Assembly (NCBI RefSeq): GCF_003116095.1
Contig: NZ_LGRA01000008.1
Span: 927,729-991,728 of the forward strand
Reading direction: 5' to 3'
Source: Azospirillum sp. TSO35-2
Lineage (GTDB): Bacteria; Pseudomonadota; Alphaproteobacteria; Azospirillales; Azospirillaceae
DNA: 64,000 nucleotides
Below the pieces are notes generated by a model. It worked only from the letters and a program-made list of their open reading frames with translations. It was not told the DNA's origin and made no database searches. Position numbers and translations under genes: made by a program. Numbering within the stretch: position 1 is the first letter of the stretch; the number at the start of each line of letters is the position of its first letter. Below, piece by piece: positions 1 to 7,628 of the stretch.

Positions 1-789
1 CGGGTCGACAAGACCCCGGCCCGGCCGGGCGCCGAGGTGCTGCGGGTGGAGGGGCTGACCGTTCGCGACCCGTCGGGGGTGGAGCGGGTGAAGGGCGTCG
101 CCCTGTCGGTGCGGGCCGGCGAGATCGTCGGCATCGCCGGCGTGTCCGGCAACGGCCAGTCGGAACTGCTGGAGGCGCTGGCCGGCATGCGCCCCATCGC
201 CGGCGGCTCCGTCCGCCTGCGCGGGGAGGAGTTGTCCGGCCGCCCCGACCGCTTCAACGCCCGGGCGCTGCGCCGGCTCGGCGTCGGCCATGTGCCGGAG
301 GACCGGCAGAAGGTCGGGCTGGTCACCAGCTTCTCGGCGGAGGAATGCTCGATGCTGGGGTTCCAGGACGATCCGGCCTGGAACGGCGGCGTGCTGCTCG
401 ACCGTGGCGCGATCGCCGCCAACTGCGCCCGCCAGATGGAGGATTACGACACCCGCCCGCGCGACGGCTCGCTGGCGGCGGCCAACTTCTCCGGCGGCAA
501 CCAGCAGAAGATCGTGCTGGCCCGCGAGATCGAGCGCAATCCCGACCTGCTGCTGGTCGGCCAACCGACCCGCGGCGTCGACATCGGCGCCATCGAGTTC
601 ATCCACCGCCGTCTGGTGGCGCTGCGCGACCAGGGCAAGGCGATCCTGCTGGTGTCGGTCGAGCTGGACGAGATCCGCGCCCTGTCCGACCGCATCCTCG
701 TCATGTTCGACGGCCACATCGTCGGCGAGGTGATGCCGGATCAGGCCGACGAGAAGACGCTGGGGCTGATGATGGCGGGGTGTGGGTGA
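1..789 (+). CDS. Sugar/nucleoside ABC transporter ATP-binding protein, C-terminal part (partial)
   Basis: The reading frame is open from base 1, so the gene starts upstream of the window. What is visible is the second nucleotide-binding domain of a double-ATPase importer of the RbsA/MglA or BmpA-associated nucleoside class. The P-loop is degenerate (GVSGNGQSE, no lysine), as is usual for the second domain of these proteins. The signature is FSGGNQQK, and the Walker B stretch LLLVGQPTRGVDIGA has the GQPTRGVD form typical of the nucleoside/BMP group. The protein would sit on the cytoplasmic face and energise uptake through permease partners that are not in this window. The substrate cannot be decided from this fragment. 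Confidence 0.85.
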   Translation, partial: RVDKTPARPGAEVLRVEGLTVRDPSGVERVKGVALSVRAGEIVGIAGVSGNGQSELLEALAGMRPIAGGSVRLRGEELSGRPDRFNARALRRLGVGHVPEDRQKVGLVTSFSAEECSMLGFQDDPAWNGGVLLDRGAIAANCARQMEDYDTRPRDGSLAAANFSGGNQQKIVLAREIERNPDLLLVGQPTRGVDIGAIEFIHRRLVALRDQGKAILLVSVELDEIRALSDRILVMFDGHIVGEVMPDQADEKTLGLMMAGCG

Positions 790-809
790 GGGGGGATGCG
801 GCGGCGAAG

Positions 810-923
810 TTAGACCCCCACCTAACCTCCCCCGCTGGGCGGGGGAGGGACTGCCGCCGCTCTCCCGCATCGATACCGATCTCCTCCCCCGCCCAGCGGG
901 GGAGGATTAAGGTGGGGGTCTAA
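810..923. repeat. Dispersed palindromic repeat, about 40-bp inverted arms
   Basis: The arm at 810-850 (beginning TTAGACCCCCACCT) is almost perfectly inverted at 881-923. Each arm also contains its own GC hairpin (CCCCCGC...GCGGGGG). The element fills the gap between the ABC ATPase stop and the convergent glyoxalase-fold gene and could act as a bidirectional terminator. It resembles the other intergenic palindromes near 37.0 and 51.7 kb in style but not in exact sequence. Confidence 0.7.
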
Positions 924-950
924 CGCCGCAAGGAGCTGACCCCACCTCCC

Positions 951-1379
951 TCACTTCGCAAACAGCTGCGACAGGTCCGCGAACGCCTTGAATTCCAGCG
1001 CGTTGCCGGCCGGGTCGAGGAAGAACATGGTCGACTGCTCGCCGACCTGCCCCTTGAAGCGGGTGTAGGGCTCGATCACGAACGTCACCCCGGCGGCCTT
1101 CAGCTTCGCGGCCAGCGCGTCCCAGTCGGCGGGCTGGAGCACCACGCCGAAATGCGGCACCGGCACGTCGTGGCCGTCCACCGGGTTGTGGTGGGCCGGG
1201 GCGGCGGCCGGGTCGCGCGGCTTCAGGTGGGCGACGATCTGGTGGCCGAACAGGTCGAAGTCGATCCACTCGTCGCTGCTCCGCCCCTCCGGGCAGCCCA
1301 GGACGGTGCCGTAGAAATGGCGGGCGGCGGCCAGATCGTCGACCGGAAAGGCGATGTGGAAGGGCGTGAGGGTCGTCAT
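951..1379 (-). CDS. VOC-family (glyoxalase/bleomycin-resistance fold) protein
   Basis: A 142-aa single-domain vicinal-oxygen-chelate protein. It opens with [21 protein letters not shown], the standard N-terminal beta-alpha-beta module, and closes with [13 protein letters not shown], which carries the C-terminal metal-ligand glutamate of this fold. Candidate metal ligands are the N-terminal His, the His in VPHFGVVL and that Glu. The start at 1379 follows an AAAGG ribosome-binding site; an in-frame extension to 1457 has no such site and no homologous look. Members are metal-dependent dioxygenases, isomerases or lyases, and the substrate is unknown here. The gene diverges from a LysR regulator 100-130 bp away, which may control it. 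Confidence 0.8.
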   Translation of the reverse strand: MTTLTPFHIAFPVDDLAAARHFYGTVLGCPEGRSSDEWIDFDLFGHQIVAHLKPRDPAAAPAHHNPVDGHDVPVPHFGVVLQPADWDALAAKLKAAGVTFVIEPYTRFKGQVGEQSTMFFLDPAGNALEFKAFADLSQLFAK

Positions 1380-1450
1380 GGGATCGCGGCCTTTCGAAAC
1401 CGTTTGGCGGTTGGCTGTCGGTGTCCCCAGCAGACCGCATCCCGGCAGGC

Positions 1451-1494
1451 TTGACAAACGAGTTCTCGGGCGGGTTTTTATGAGTTCAACTCAT
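1451..1494 (+). promoter_or_regulatory. Promoter-like -35 and palindrome ahead of the LysR gene
   Basis: TTGACA at 1451-1456 is followed by a T-run at 1475-1479 that can serve as a weak -10. A 15-bp palindrome with a single central mismatch, ATGAGTTCAACTCAT, lies at 1480-1494 and covers the first possible ATG of the regulator. Its placement fits an autoregulatory operator with translation starting at the second ATG (1510). This is inference. Confidence 0.4.
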
Positions 1495-2394
1495 GATTCG
1501 GTTCCGCCCATGCCCGACCGCGTCCTGCCGTCGCTCAACGCCGTCCGCAGCTTCGTCGCGGTGGCCCGCCATCTCAGCTTCACCCGGGCGGCCGACGAGC
1601 TGTCGGTGACGCAGGGCGCGGTCAGCCGCATGATGCAGACCCTGCAGGCCGACCTGGGCGTCGAGCTGATCCGCCGGGTCGGCCGGGGGATCGAGCTGAC
1701 GCCGACCGGCGCCGCCTTCTACACCGAGGCGTCGGCGGCGCTCGACCGCATCGCGGCGGCAGCCCGGGCGGCCCGCGCGCAGGACGGCGGGGTGCTGCGG
1801 GTCAGCGCGCTGCCGACGCTGACGCAGCGCTGGCTGATCCCGCGGCTGAAGGGCTTCCAGGCCGAGAATCCCGACATCCAGGTCGAGGTCAGCATCGGCG
1901 AGCACCGCGTCGATTTTGCCAAGGAGCGGATCGACATCGCCATCCGCTACGGCGTCGATGAGTGGCCGGGGGCCGAGATGGTGACGCTGATGCCGGAGAC
2001 GATGGGCGTCTTCTGCGCGCCGTCGCTGCTGGAGCAGGGGCCGCCGCTGCGCCGGCCCGCCGATCTGGCGCAGCACCGGCTGCTGCAGCACACCACCCGG
2101 CCGGATTCCTGGCGCGGCTACCTCGCCGCCTTCGGCCTGACCCTGCCGGAGGCGGCGCTGTCGCTCGCCTTCGAGCATTTCTTCATGATCATCGAGGCGG
2201 CGTCGGCCGGCATGGGCGTCGCGTTGCTGCCGATCTTCCTGGTGCGGGAGGATGTGGCGTCGGGCCGGCTGGTCCAGCCGATGCCCGAGACGCTGCGCCC
2301 GCGCGGCCGCTACCTGATCGCCCACGCGCCGGGGGCGGAACGGGCGCGCCGGGTGCACCGCTTCAAGGACTGGCTGCTGGCCGAGGTGGAGTAG
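1480..2394 (+). CDS. LysR-family transcriptional regulator (GcvA-like)
   Basis: A LysR-type regulator of 304 aa (294 if the ATG at 1510 is used). The N-terminal winged helix-turn-helix reads [39 protein letters not shown], given here as one block for its match to the family (first helix residues 20-30, recognition helix ending at SRMMQTL). The C-terminal periplasmic-binding-like effector domain contains LIPRLKGF and [12 protein letters not shown], as in GcvA-type members. It is divergent from the VOC-fold gene, the usual arrangement of a LysR regulator and its target. The effector is unknown. A palindrome over the first ATG makes the downstream start at least as likely. Confidence 0.85.
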   Translation: MSSTHDSVPPMPDRVLPSLNAVRSFVAVARHLSFTRAADELSVTQGAVSRMMQTLQADLGVELIRRVGRGIELTPTGAAFYTEASAALDRIAAAARAARAQDGGVLRVSALPTLTQRWLIPRLKGFQAENPDIQVEVSIGEHRVDFAKERIDIAIRYGVDEWPGAEMVTLMPETMGVFCAPSLLEQGPPLRRPADLAQHRLLQHTTRPDSWRGYLAAFGLTLPEAALSLAFEHFFMIIEAASAGMGVALLPIFLVREDVASGRLVQPMPETLRPRGRYLIAHAPGAERARRVHRFKDWLLAEVE

Positions 2395-2436
2395 GGGCGC
2401 GCTCGCGCCGGCCGCCGGCGGGCAGGGTGGCCGGCG

Positions 2437-3297
2437 TTACGCCGGGTCCGTCTTCTCCCAGGCCGGCGTCTCCAGCCGCAGGCCGTGGTTGCCGCGGTAG
2501 GCCGCGACCTCCGGCGACGACCAGCCCGCCAGCAAGGCCGGGTCGAGCCGGTAGACCTCGACGCCGAGTGGCCGGCAGACCTCCAGCGGGTCGCGGGCGT
2601 CCGGCCCCCACATGTGCAGGCTGAGGTCGCCGCCGGGGCAGGTCGACAGGGCGCAGAGCAGGTCGATCTCGGCGAAGAACTCCAGGAAATCGCCCTTCTG
2701 GGCCGGGCAGGCCTTCATGAAATACTGGTCCTCGGCGTTCAGCCCGGTGACCTGGAAGACGTTCAGCACGTCGTGCACGTCGAACTCGGTCAGGCCATAG
2801 GGGGCGACGGCGCGGGTCAGGTTGGAATGGCAGTGGTGGTGGAAATCCTCCCCCGTCAGCATCCGGTTGACGTAGGGGTCGCAGCGGGTGCCCAGCAGGT
2901 CGTGGACCCGGCCGCCATGCTCGTCGATGCCGTAGTTCGCCAGCGTGTCGTGGGTGATGGTCGCCAGCGGCCGCAGATAGGGCAGGGTCGACCACAGCCG
3001 GTCGAAATTGCTGACATGCGCCTGCTGGAGCTGCCGGGTGCGCGAGGCCCAGAAGCGTTCGCGCGGGTTGTGGCGGTTCCAGATGTTGAGGTCGGCGACC
3101 TGCGGCCCCTCGATGGTGACGATGCGGAAGACATGGCCGGCCGGCACCGTCCAGGCCCGGCCGGAGCGGATCGGCACGACGAATTGGTCGACCAGTTCCC
3201 GTCCCTCGGTCTGCGCCCCGACGCGCCCGTAGAAGGCGCGGTCGACGTCGAGCGCCGATCCCTTGGTGGCTTGGTAGGCGGCGGGGTAGCTGGGCAT
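2437..3297 (-). CDS. DUF1989 (urea carboxylase-associated family) protein
   Basis: A 286-aa protein of the DUF1989 family. Family hallmarks are the VPAGHVFRIVTIEGPQVADL segment near the N-terminus, the HCHSN motif after GEDFHHH, and the closing CPGGD and RPLGVEVY stretches. The many conserved His and Cys residues suggest a metal-binding beta-sandwich. In other bacteria members accompany urea carboxylase or allophanate hydrolase, where they act in guanidine/urea degradation; no such partner is visible here. The start at 3297 has a GGAG ribosome-binding site about 8 bases upstream. The enzymatic role of this copy is not known. Confidence 0.75.
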   Translation of the reverse strand: MPSYPAAYQATKGSALDVDRAFYGRVGAQTEGRELVDQFVVPIRSGRAWTVPAGHVFRIVTIEGPQVADLNIWNRHNPRERFWASRTRQLQQAHVSNFDRLWSTLPYLRPLATITHDTLANYGIDEHGGRVHDLLGTRCDPYVNRMLTGEDFHHHCHSNLTRAVAPYGLTEFDVHDVLNVFQVTGLNAEDQYFMKACPAQKGDFLEFFAEIDLLCALSTCPGGDLSLHMWGPDARDPLEVCRPLGVEVYRLDPALLAGWSSPEVAAYRGNHGLRLETPAWEKTDPA

Positions 3298-3335
3298 GGC
3301 GGGCTCCGGGATGGAGATGGGGGCAGGGGGCCGGG

Positions 3336-4784
3336 TCAGGCCGGCCGCCGACGATGGTGATGCCGATGATGGCGATGTTGGTCCACCGCGCGCAACAGCT
3401 CTTCGCGCACCCGCTCCACCACGCCGTCCCAGTCGCCGGGCCGGGCCTGCCGGAACAGGCGCAGCGTCGGGTACCAGGGGCTGTCGTCGCGGTCGAGCAG
3501 CCAGCGCCAGCAGCCGCTGAAGCGCGACAGCACCCACACCGGCGTGCCCAGCGCCCCGGCGAGATGGACGACCGAGGTGTCGACCCCGATCACGAGGTCG
3601 AGCCGGCGGACGATGGCGGCGGTGTCGGCGTAATCCTCCACCGCGCCCATCGGGTCGAGGATCGCCGCGCCGTCCGGTAGCCCGTCCAGTTGCCGCGCCG
3701 CCGGCCCCTTCTGCAGGCTGACCCAGCGCACGCCCCAGCCCACACCCCAGCCCACACTGTTGAGCGCCAGCAGCGGGGCGAGCCGGTCCAGCCGCACGCT
3801 GCGGCGGGCGTCCATCCCGGCGAGGTTGGCCTTGCCCAGCTTCGGATCGCCGGCCCACACCAGCCCCACCGTCAGCCGGTCCGACGGCGGCACGACCCCG
3901 GCCCAGCGCGCCGTCGCCTCGGGCGGCGGCGACAGGTCGGGGGTGGGCGGGATGCGGTCCAGCGTCACGCCCAGCCGGTGCATCAGCGACATCAGCGGGA
4001 TGCGGTAATCATAGGCGCCGTCGTCGGGGGCCGCGGTGACGACCGCGTCGATGGCGGCCATGCCGGACAGCAGCCGGACCAGCGGCGCGCGGCACTGCAG
4101 GATGATCCGGGCGCCCAGCGCCTTCACCAGCGGCAGCAGCCGGACGAACTGGAGGGTGTCGCCGAAGCCCTGCTCCTCGCAGACCAGCAGGGTCCGGCCG
4201 GTCAGGTCCTGGCCGGTCCACTCCCGCCGGTCCGGATCGGCCGGCCGGAAGCCCAGTTCCGGCAGGTGCCGGCGTGCTTCGTAGTGACGCCAGCCATTGG
4301 CGAAATCGCCGTGCTGGAGCAGTGCCTCGGCCAGATTGTAGCGCGTGCTGGCGGCCGTGGGGTTGAGGTCCACCGACCGCGCCAGCGCCCGATAGGCTTG
4401 GGCATGGTCGCCCAAATCCTGGAACGCGTGCCCGAGCGCCATGTAGGCGGTGTACAGGCCGGGGGCCAGCGCGATGGCACGGCGGCAGGCGTCGAGCGCC
4501 GCGACGGGATGGTCGGATTCCTGGAGGATGGCGCCGATGGTGGCGTAGGCTTCGGCCAGATCGGGGCGGCGGATCACCGCCTCGACGCAGGAGGCGACGG
4601 CGTCGTCCAGCCGGCCGAGCCGCCGCAGCACCGCCCCGCGGTTGGCGTAGGCCGCCGGCGCCAGCGCGCCGCACCCTCCGCTGCCGAGCAGCCGGTCGTA
4701 GACCGCCAGCGCCTGAGTCCATTCTCCCGAGCGGTGGAGGCGCAAGGCCGCCGCGAAGGCCGCCGTCGGCTCCGGCGCGGTCAT
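3336..4784 (-). CDS. Tetratricopeptide-repeat protein with glycosyltransferase-9-like domain
   Basis: A 482-aa protein. Residues about 5-190 are TPR units of the type AEAYATIGAILQESDHPVAALDACRRA and YNLAEALLQHGDFANGWRHYEARR. The rest is a GT-B, ADP-heptosyltransferase-like domain, with VCEEQGFGDTLQFVRLLP and the donor-site stretch VIGVDTSVVHLAGALGTPVWVL. Such fusions are common in Azospirillum-like genomes and are thought to act in glycan or flagellin glycosylation. The ATG overlaps the stop of the upstream 69-aa gene by four bases, implying translational coupling. Two oddities: a short GVGW tandem duplication from a 12-bp DNA repeat near 3725-3755, and a C-terminal tail of mixed His and Arg that could bind metal. 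Confidence 0.8.
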   Translation of the reverse strand: MTAPEPTAAFAAALRLHRSGEWTQALAVYDRLLGSGGCGALAPAAYANRGAVLRRLGRLDDAVASCVEAVIRRPDLAEAYATIGAILQESDHPVAALDACRRAIALAPGLYTAYMALGHAFQDLGDHAQAYRALARSVDLNPTAASTRYNLAEALLQHGDFANGWRHYEARRHLPELGFRPADPDRREWTGQDLTGRTLLVCEEQGFGDTLQFVRLLPLVKALGARIILQCRAPLVRLLSGMAAIDAVVTAAPDDGAYDYRIPLMSLMHRLGVTLDRIPPTPDLSPPPEATARWAGVVPPSDRLTVGLVWAGDPKLGKANLAGMDARRSVRLDRLAPLLALNSVGWGVGWGVRWVSLQKGPAARQLDGLPDGAAILDPMGAVEDYADTAAIVRRLDLVIGVDTSVVHLAGALGTPVWVLSRFSGCWRWLLDRDDSPWYPTLRLFRQARPGDWDGVVERVREELLRAVDQHRHHRHHHRRRPA

Positions 4785-4990
4785 TTCCGCGCCGCGCGCC
4801 AGTCGTTCAGGATGTGGGGCGGGATGCTGCCATGGTCGGCGATCATGTTGGCGTCGTCGGCCGACAGGCCGATGCTGACCAGACGGTTGATCACCTGCCA
4901 CCGCCGGATCCTGTTCCCCTCGAACTGGTCGAGGGCGTCCTTGATGACCTGGATCTTCGACGTCCAGGGAATTGCGTGCGCTTTGGACAT
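4781..4990 (-). CDS. Conserved small protein (69 aa), coupled to TPR-glycosyltransferase
   Basis: A 69-aa protein starting MSKAHAIPWTSKIQVIKDAL behind a strong GGGAGGG ribosome-binding site. It looks helical and soluble, with the sequence RWQVINRLVSIGLSADDANMIADHG in the middle. It has no signal peptide or membrane segment. The stop codon overlaps the start of the TPR-glycosyltransferase gene (ATGA), so the two are probably one transcription and translation unit. I do not recognise a functional family. Confidence 0.65.
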   Translation of the reverse strand: MSKAHAIPWTSKIQVIKDALDQFEGNRIRRWQVINRLVSIGLSADDANMIADHGSIPPHILNDWRAARK

Positions 4991-5113
4991 TCCACCCTCC
5001 CGGGAGACCGGCCGCCATGGCGGACGCAGGAGCGCGTCGCCGACCGTCTCAGCGGTGGTTCCACGGGGAAGGGCTGGATTCCTGGCGCGCTTTCCGCCAC
5101 GCGCGGCCACACG

Positions 5114-5146
5114 AAAAACCGCCGCCTCGTTGCCGAGGGGCGGTTT
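5114..5146 (-). terminator. Rho-independent terminator of the rpoH gene
   Basis: Read on the minus strand, an AAACCGCC...GGCGGTTT stem with an internal CCTCG/CGAGG pair is followed by a T-run (the A-run at 5114-5118 on the plus strand). It lies 27 bases after the sigma-factor stop codon. Confidence 0.8.
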
Positions 5147-5172
5147 CCAGCGCTGGGCGCGGTTGTCGATGT

Positions 5173-6048
5173 TTAAGCGGCGGCGGCCAGGACGCGGGTC
5201 TGGCGGGCGACCTTTTCGAAGGCGCGCTCTTCGATCTGGCGGATGCGCTCGCGGCTGACGCCGTAGCGGACCGACAGGTCTTCCAGGGTCAGCGGGCTGT
5301 CCGACAGGCGGCGGCAGGTCAGGATGTCGCGCTCGCGATCGTTCAGCACGCCGAGCGCCTCGTGCAGCAGGGCGCTGCGCTGGCGGGCCTCGCCGCGTTC
5401 GACCAGCGTGTCCTCGACCGAGGGACGCTCGTCGGCCAGCAGATCCTGCCATTCCGCCGAGTCGCCGTCCGCCGCGATCGGCGCGTTCAGCGAGGCCATC
5501 GGCGCCGACAGGCGGCGGTTCATCGCGACGACGTCGTCCTCCGGCACCGACAGGTCGGTGGCGATGGTGGTGACGCTGTCGGGGTGCAGGTCGCCGTTGC
5601 CGTACTCGCCCAGCTTCCGCTTCAGGCGGCCCAGGCTGAAGAACAGCTTCTTCTGCGCGGCGGTGGTGCCGATCTTCACGAGGCTCCACGACCGCAGGAT
5701 GTAGTCCTGGATCGACGCCTTGATCCACCACATCGCGTAGGTGGACAGGCGGAAGCCGCGTTCCGGCTCGAATTTCTTGACGGCGGTCATCAGGCCCAGG
5801 TTGCCCTCGGCGATCAGGTCGGACAGCGGCAGGCCGTAGCCGCGGTAGCCGCCGGCGATCTTGACGACCAGACGAAGGTGGCTGGTGACCAGCTTGTGCG
5901 CCGCATCGACGTCGCCATGCTCCGACCAGGCCTTGGCCAGCATATACTCGTCCTCGGCCGCCAGGACCGGGTAACGGTGCGTGTCGGTGATGTAGCGCGA
6001 CAGGGTTTCGCCGGAATCGGGCGAACGGAGGGCAATGGCGGTGCTCAT
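5173..6048 (-). CDS. rpoH: RNA polymerase sigma factor RpoH (sigma-32 type)
   Basis: A 291-aa sigma-70-family factor of the heat-shock subgroup. Region 2 reads LVTSHLRLVVKIAGGYRGYGLPLSDLIAEGNLGLMTAV and continues to STYAMWWIKASIQDYILRSWSLVKIGTT. The RpoH-box follows as QKKLFFSLGRLKRKL. Region 4 ends with the helix-turn-helix LTLEDLSVRYGVSRERIRQIEERAFEKV. It directs RNA polymerase to heat-shock or related stress promoters. Alphaproteobacteria often carry several RpoH paralogues, so this may be one of them. A sigma-70-like promoter lies at 6134-6161, and the Shine-Dalgarno sits in the loop of a hairpin directly before the start (see findings). Confidence 0.93.
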   Translation of the reverse strand: MSTAIALRSPDSGETLSRYITDTHRYPVLAAEDEYMLAKAWSEHGDVDAAHKLVTSHLRLVVKIAGGYRGYGLPLSDLIAEGNLGLMTAVKKFEPERGFRLSTYAMWWIKASIQDYILRSWSLVKIGTTAAQKKLFFSLGRLKRKLGEYGNGDLHPDSVTTIATDLSVPEDDVVAMNRRLSAPMASLNAPIAADGDSAEWQDLLADERPSVEDTLVERGEARQRSALLHEALGVLNDRERDILTCRRLSDSPLTLEDLSVRYGVSRERIRQIEERAFEKVARQTRVLAAAA

Positions 6049-6065
6049 GTCACATCCTCATGTGA
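6049..6065 (-). promoter_or_regulatory. Hairpin holding the rpoH ribosome-binding site
   Basis: The minus strand reads TCACAT-GAGG-ATGTGA, then one C, then the rpoH ATG. The stem is a perfect 6 bp, and the loop GAGG is the only Shine-Dalgarno candidate, seven bases before the start. Folding would hold the ribosome-binding site in a tight loop. A thermosensor role is inference. Confidence 0.55.
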
Positions 6066-6133
6066 AGCGATATGACGGGTTCGAAGCCCCCAGACGGCGA
6101 GCTTCGGCCTCTCCGAACGGAGCAGGCGTCCAT

Positions 6134-6161
6134 ATAGTACAAAATCGGTGCTGAAAGTCAA
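6134..6161 (-). promoter_or_regulatory. Sigma-70-type promoter of rpoH
   Basis: On the minus strand TTGACT (6156-6161) and TACTAT (6134-6139) are separated by 16 bp, about 85 bp upstream of the rpoH start. The surrounding DNA is noticeably AT-richer than its neighbours. Confidence 0.6.
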
Positions 6162-6286
6162 GCGTTGCGCTCGGGTATGGCACGGCCGGAGCCCGCGATT
6201 GACCTCTCTCAGTGCGCGCGGGGCGGGGCTGTGGCAAGACGGGCGGGTCGTCGGGAAACGCAGCGTCGGACAGGGACCCGCATTCC

Positions 6287-6667
6287 ATGAAGATTGCCGT
6301 TGGTACCAAGGATTTCAAGACCATAGCCACCCATGGCGGCCGCACCCGCCGCTTCCTGGTCTATGAGGCGGAGGCCGGCAGCGACCCGGTCGAGACCGGC
6401 CGGATCGAACTGGCGGAGGAGGAGGTCCTGCACCTCTGCGGCGACGGCCGGCCCCACCCGATCGACTCGGTGGGGGCGGTGATCACCGGCTCGTCGGGGG
6501 TGGGATTCGTCGCCCACATGAGGCGTCGCGGGATCGAGCCGGTGACGACGCTGGAAACCGACCCGGTCCGGGCGATCCGCGGCTGGTTCGCCGGCACGCT
6601 GGCGCCGGCGCCCGAACCGCCGCACCCGCATGACCATCACGACCACGCGGACGGCCATCACCACTGA
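6287..6667 (+). CDS. NifX/NifB-type iron-molybdenum cofactor-binding domain protein with His-rich tail
   Basis: A 126-aa protein beginning MKIAVGTKDFKTIATHGGRTRRFLVYE, the start of the dinitrogenase iron-molybdenum cofactor (NifX/NafY/NifB C-terminal) fold. It continues with IDSVGAVITGSSGVGFVAHMRRRGIEPV, where the glycine-rich loop binds the metal cluster in relatives. The last 15 residues are rich in histidine (HPHDHHDHADGHHH), a probable metal-binding tail. No nif genes are nearby, so a specific link to nitrogenase is not shown; stand-alone members are common and mostly uncharacterised. It is divergent from rpoH. Confidence 0.8.
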   Translation: MKIAVGTKDFKTIATHGGRTRRFLVYEAEAGSDPVETGRIELAEEEVLHLCGDGRPHPIDSVGAVITGSSGVGFVAHMRRRGIEPVTTLETDPVRAIRGWFAGTLAPAPEPPHPHDHHDHADGHHH

Positions 6668-6685
6668 GTCGGGCGCGCGGGGGCT

Positions 6686-7453
6686 TCAGACCGGGAAGCT
6701 GACGCTGGCGGTGGTTCCGGCGGCGTCGCTGTCGGTGGACAGGGTGTCGCCGAGCTGACCGGCCAGCGCCTCCGCCAGCATCAGCCCGTCTTCCGCCGTG
6801 GTGTCGAACCCGGCGGGCAGGGCGCGGCCGTTGTCCTCCACCGTCAGGCGGGCACGGCCGCTGTCGCCCTGCTGGCGCACCGTCACGCGGATCCAGCCGT
6901 CGTCGGGGAAGGCGTGGTGCAGGCTGTTGGTCACCAGCTCCGCGATGATGAGGCCGAGCGGCATCGCCTCGTACAGGCCGATCTGGATCGCGTCGGAGTC
7001 CACCGTCACCGGCACGCGGGACAGCGCGCCCGGCGTGCCCTCGCGCACCGCCTCGGACAGGGCGGAGACGTAGCGGCCGAGGTCGACGTGGGTGCCGGTG
7101 CCGCTCTCGTGCAGTTGGCGGTAGAGGATGGCCAGCGCCTCGATCCGCAGCATGGTCTGCTCGTAGGCGGCGCGGGCGTCGGGGTCGCGGATGCGGCCGG
7201 CCTGGAGCTTCAGCAGGCTGATGACCAGCTGCAGGCTGTTCTTGGCGCGGTGCTGCAATTCCCGCAGCTCGGCTTCCAGTTCCTGGATGCGCGCTGTCAG
7301 CCGGTCGCCCAGGGAAGCCCCGGGGGACGCTTCCGGGGAGCCTCCCGCCGGCGTCGCGGCGTCGCCCGGCTGATCCGGAGGGCAATGGGCGGGCTGCGAC
7401 CGTGGAAGCATAGGCATGGGAGCGGACCCGGCTGAATCATAGTGGGAAAGCAT
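6686..7453 (-). CDS. Cytoplasmic sensor histidine kinase (HisKA_2/HWE type)
   Basis: A 255-aa protein without membrane segments. A Pro/Ala-rich leader (about 1-48) and a short coiled coil lead into the HisKA_2 dimerisation helix ELQHRAKNSLQLVISLLKLQ, with phospho-acceptor His68. The ATPase domain follows, with ELVTNSLHHAFPDDG as N box and VEDNGRALP as G1. The family usually phosphorylates stand-alone or PhyR-type receivers. No input domain is visible, so it may be controlled by a partner. The ribosome-binding site is weak and the ATG at residue 13 is an alternative start. It is convergent with the NifX-like gene, 18 bp away. Confidence 0.82.
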   Translation of the reverse strand: MLSHYDSAGSAPMPMLPRSQPAHCPPDQPGDAATPAGGSPEASPGASLGDRLTARIQELEAELRELQHRAKNSLQLVISLLKLQAGRIRDPDARAAYEQTMLRIEALAILYRQLHESGTGTHVDLGRYVSALSEAVREGTPGALSRVPVTVDSDAIQIGLYEAMPLGLIIAELVTNSLHHAFPDDGWIRVTVRQQGDSGRARLTVEDNGRALPAGFDTTAEDGLMLAEALAGQLGDTLSTDSDAAGTTASVSFPV

Positions 7454-7628
7454 CGTCGAAAACTTCTGTCAATCTAAGCACATGTTCGCCCGACCCCACC
7501 GGTTCTGAGGGAGTAATCCGCCGCGCCTACCCGAGTAGGCCGAGCCCCCCGGGCCAGGACGCGACGGATGAGCCTTCGATCACGAAAGAAAGGTTGTGTC
7601 CGTCGGGTGCCACCGCAAGAGTGGCGGC

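Noticed and set aside
3336..3375. His/Arg-rich tail of the glycosyltransferase as a sign of frameshift
   Set aside because: The frame is open, ends at a normal stop and base composition does not change sharply; a genuine tail is simpler.
6287..6667. Part of a nitrogen-fixation cluster
   Set aside because: No nif, fix or molybdenum genes lie near; a NifX-like domain alone does not show a nif locus.
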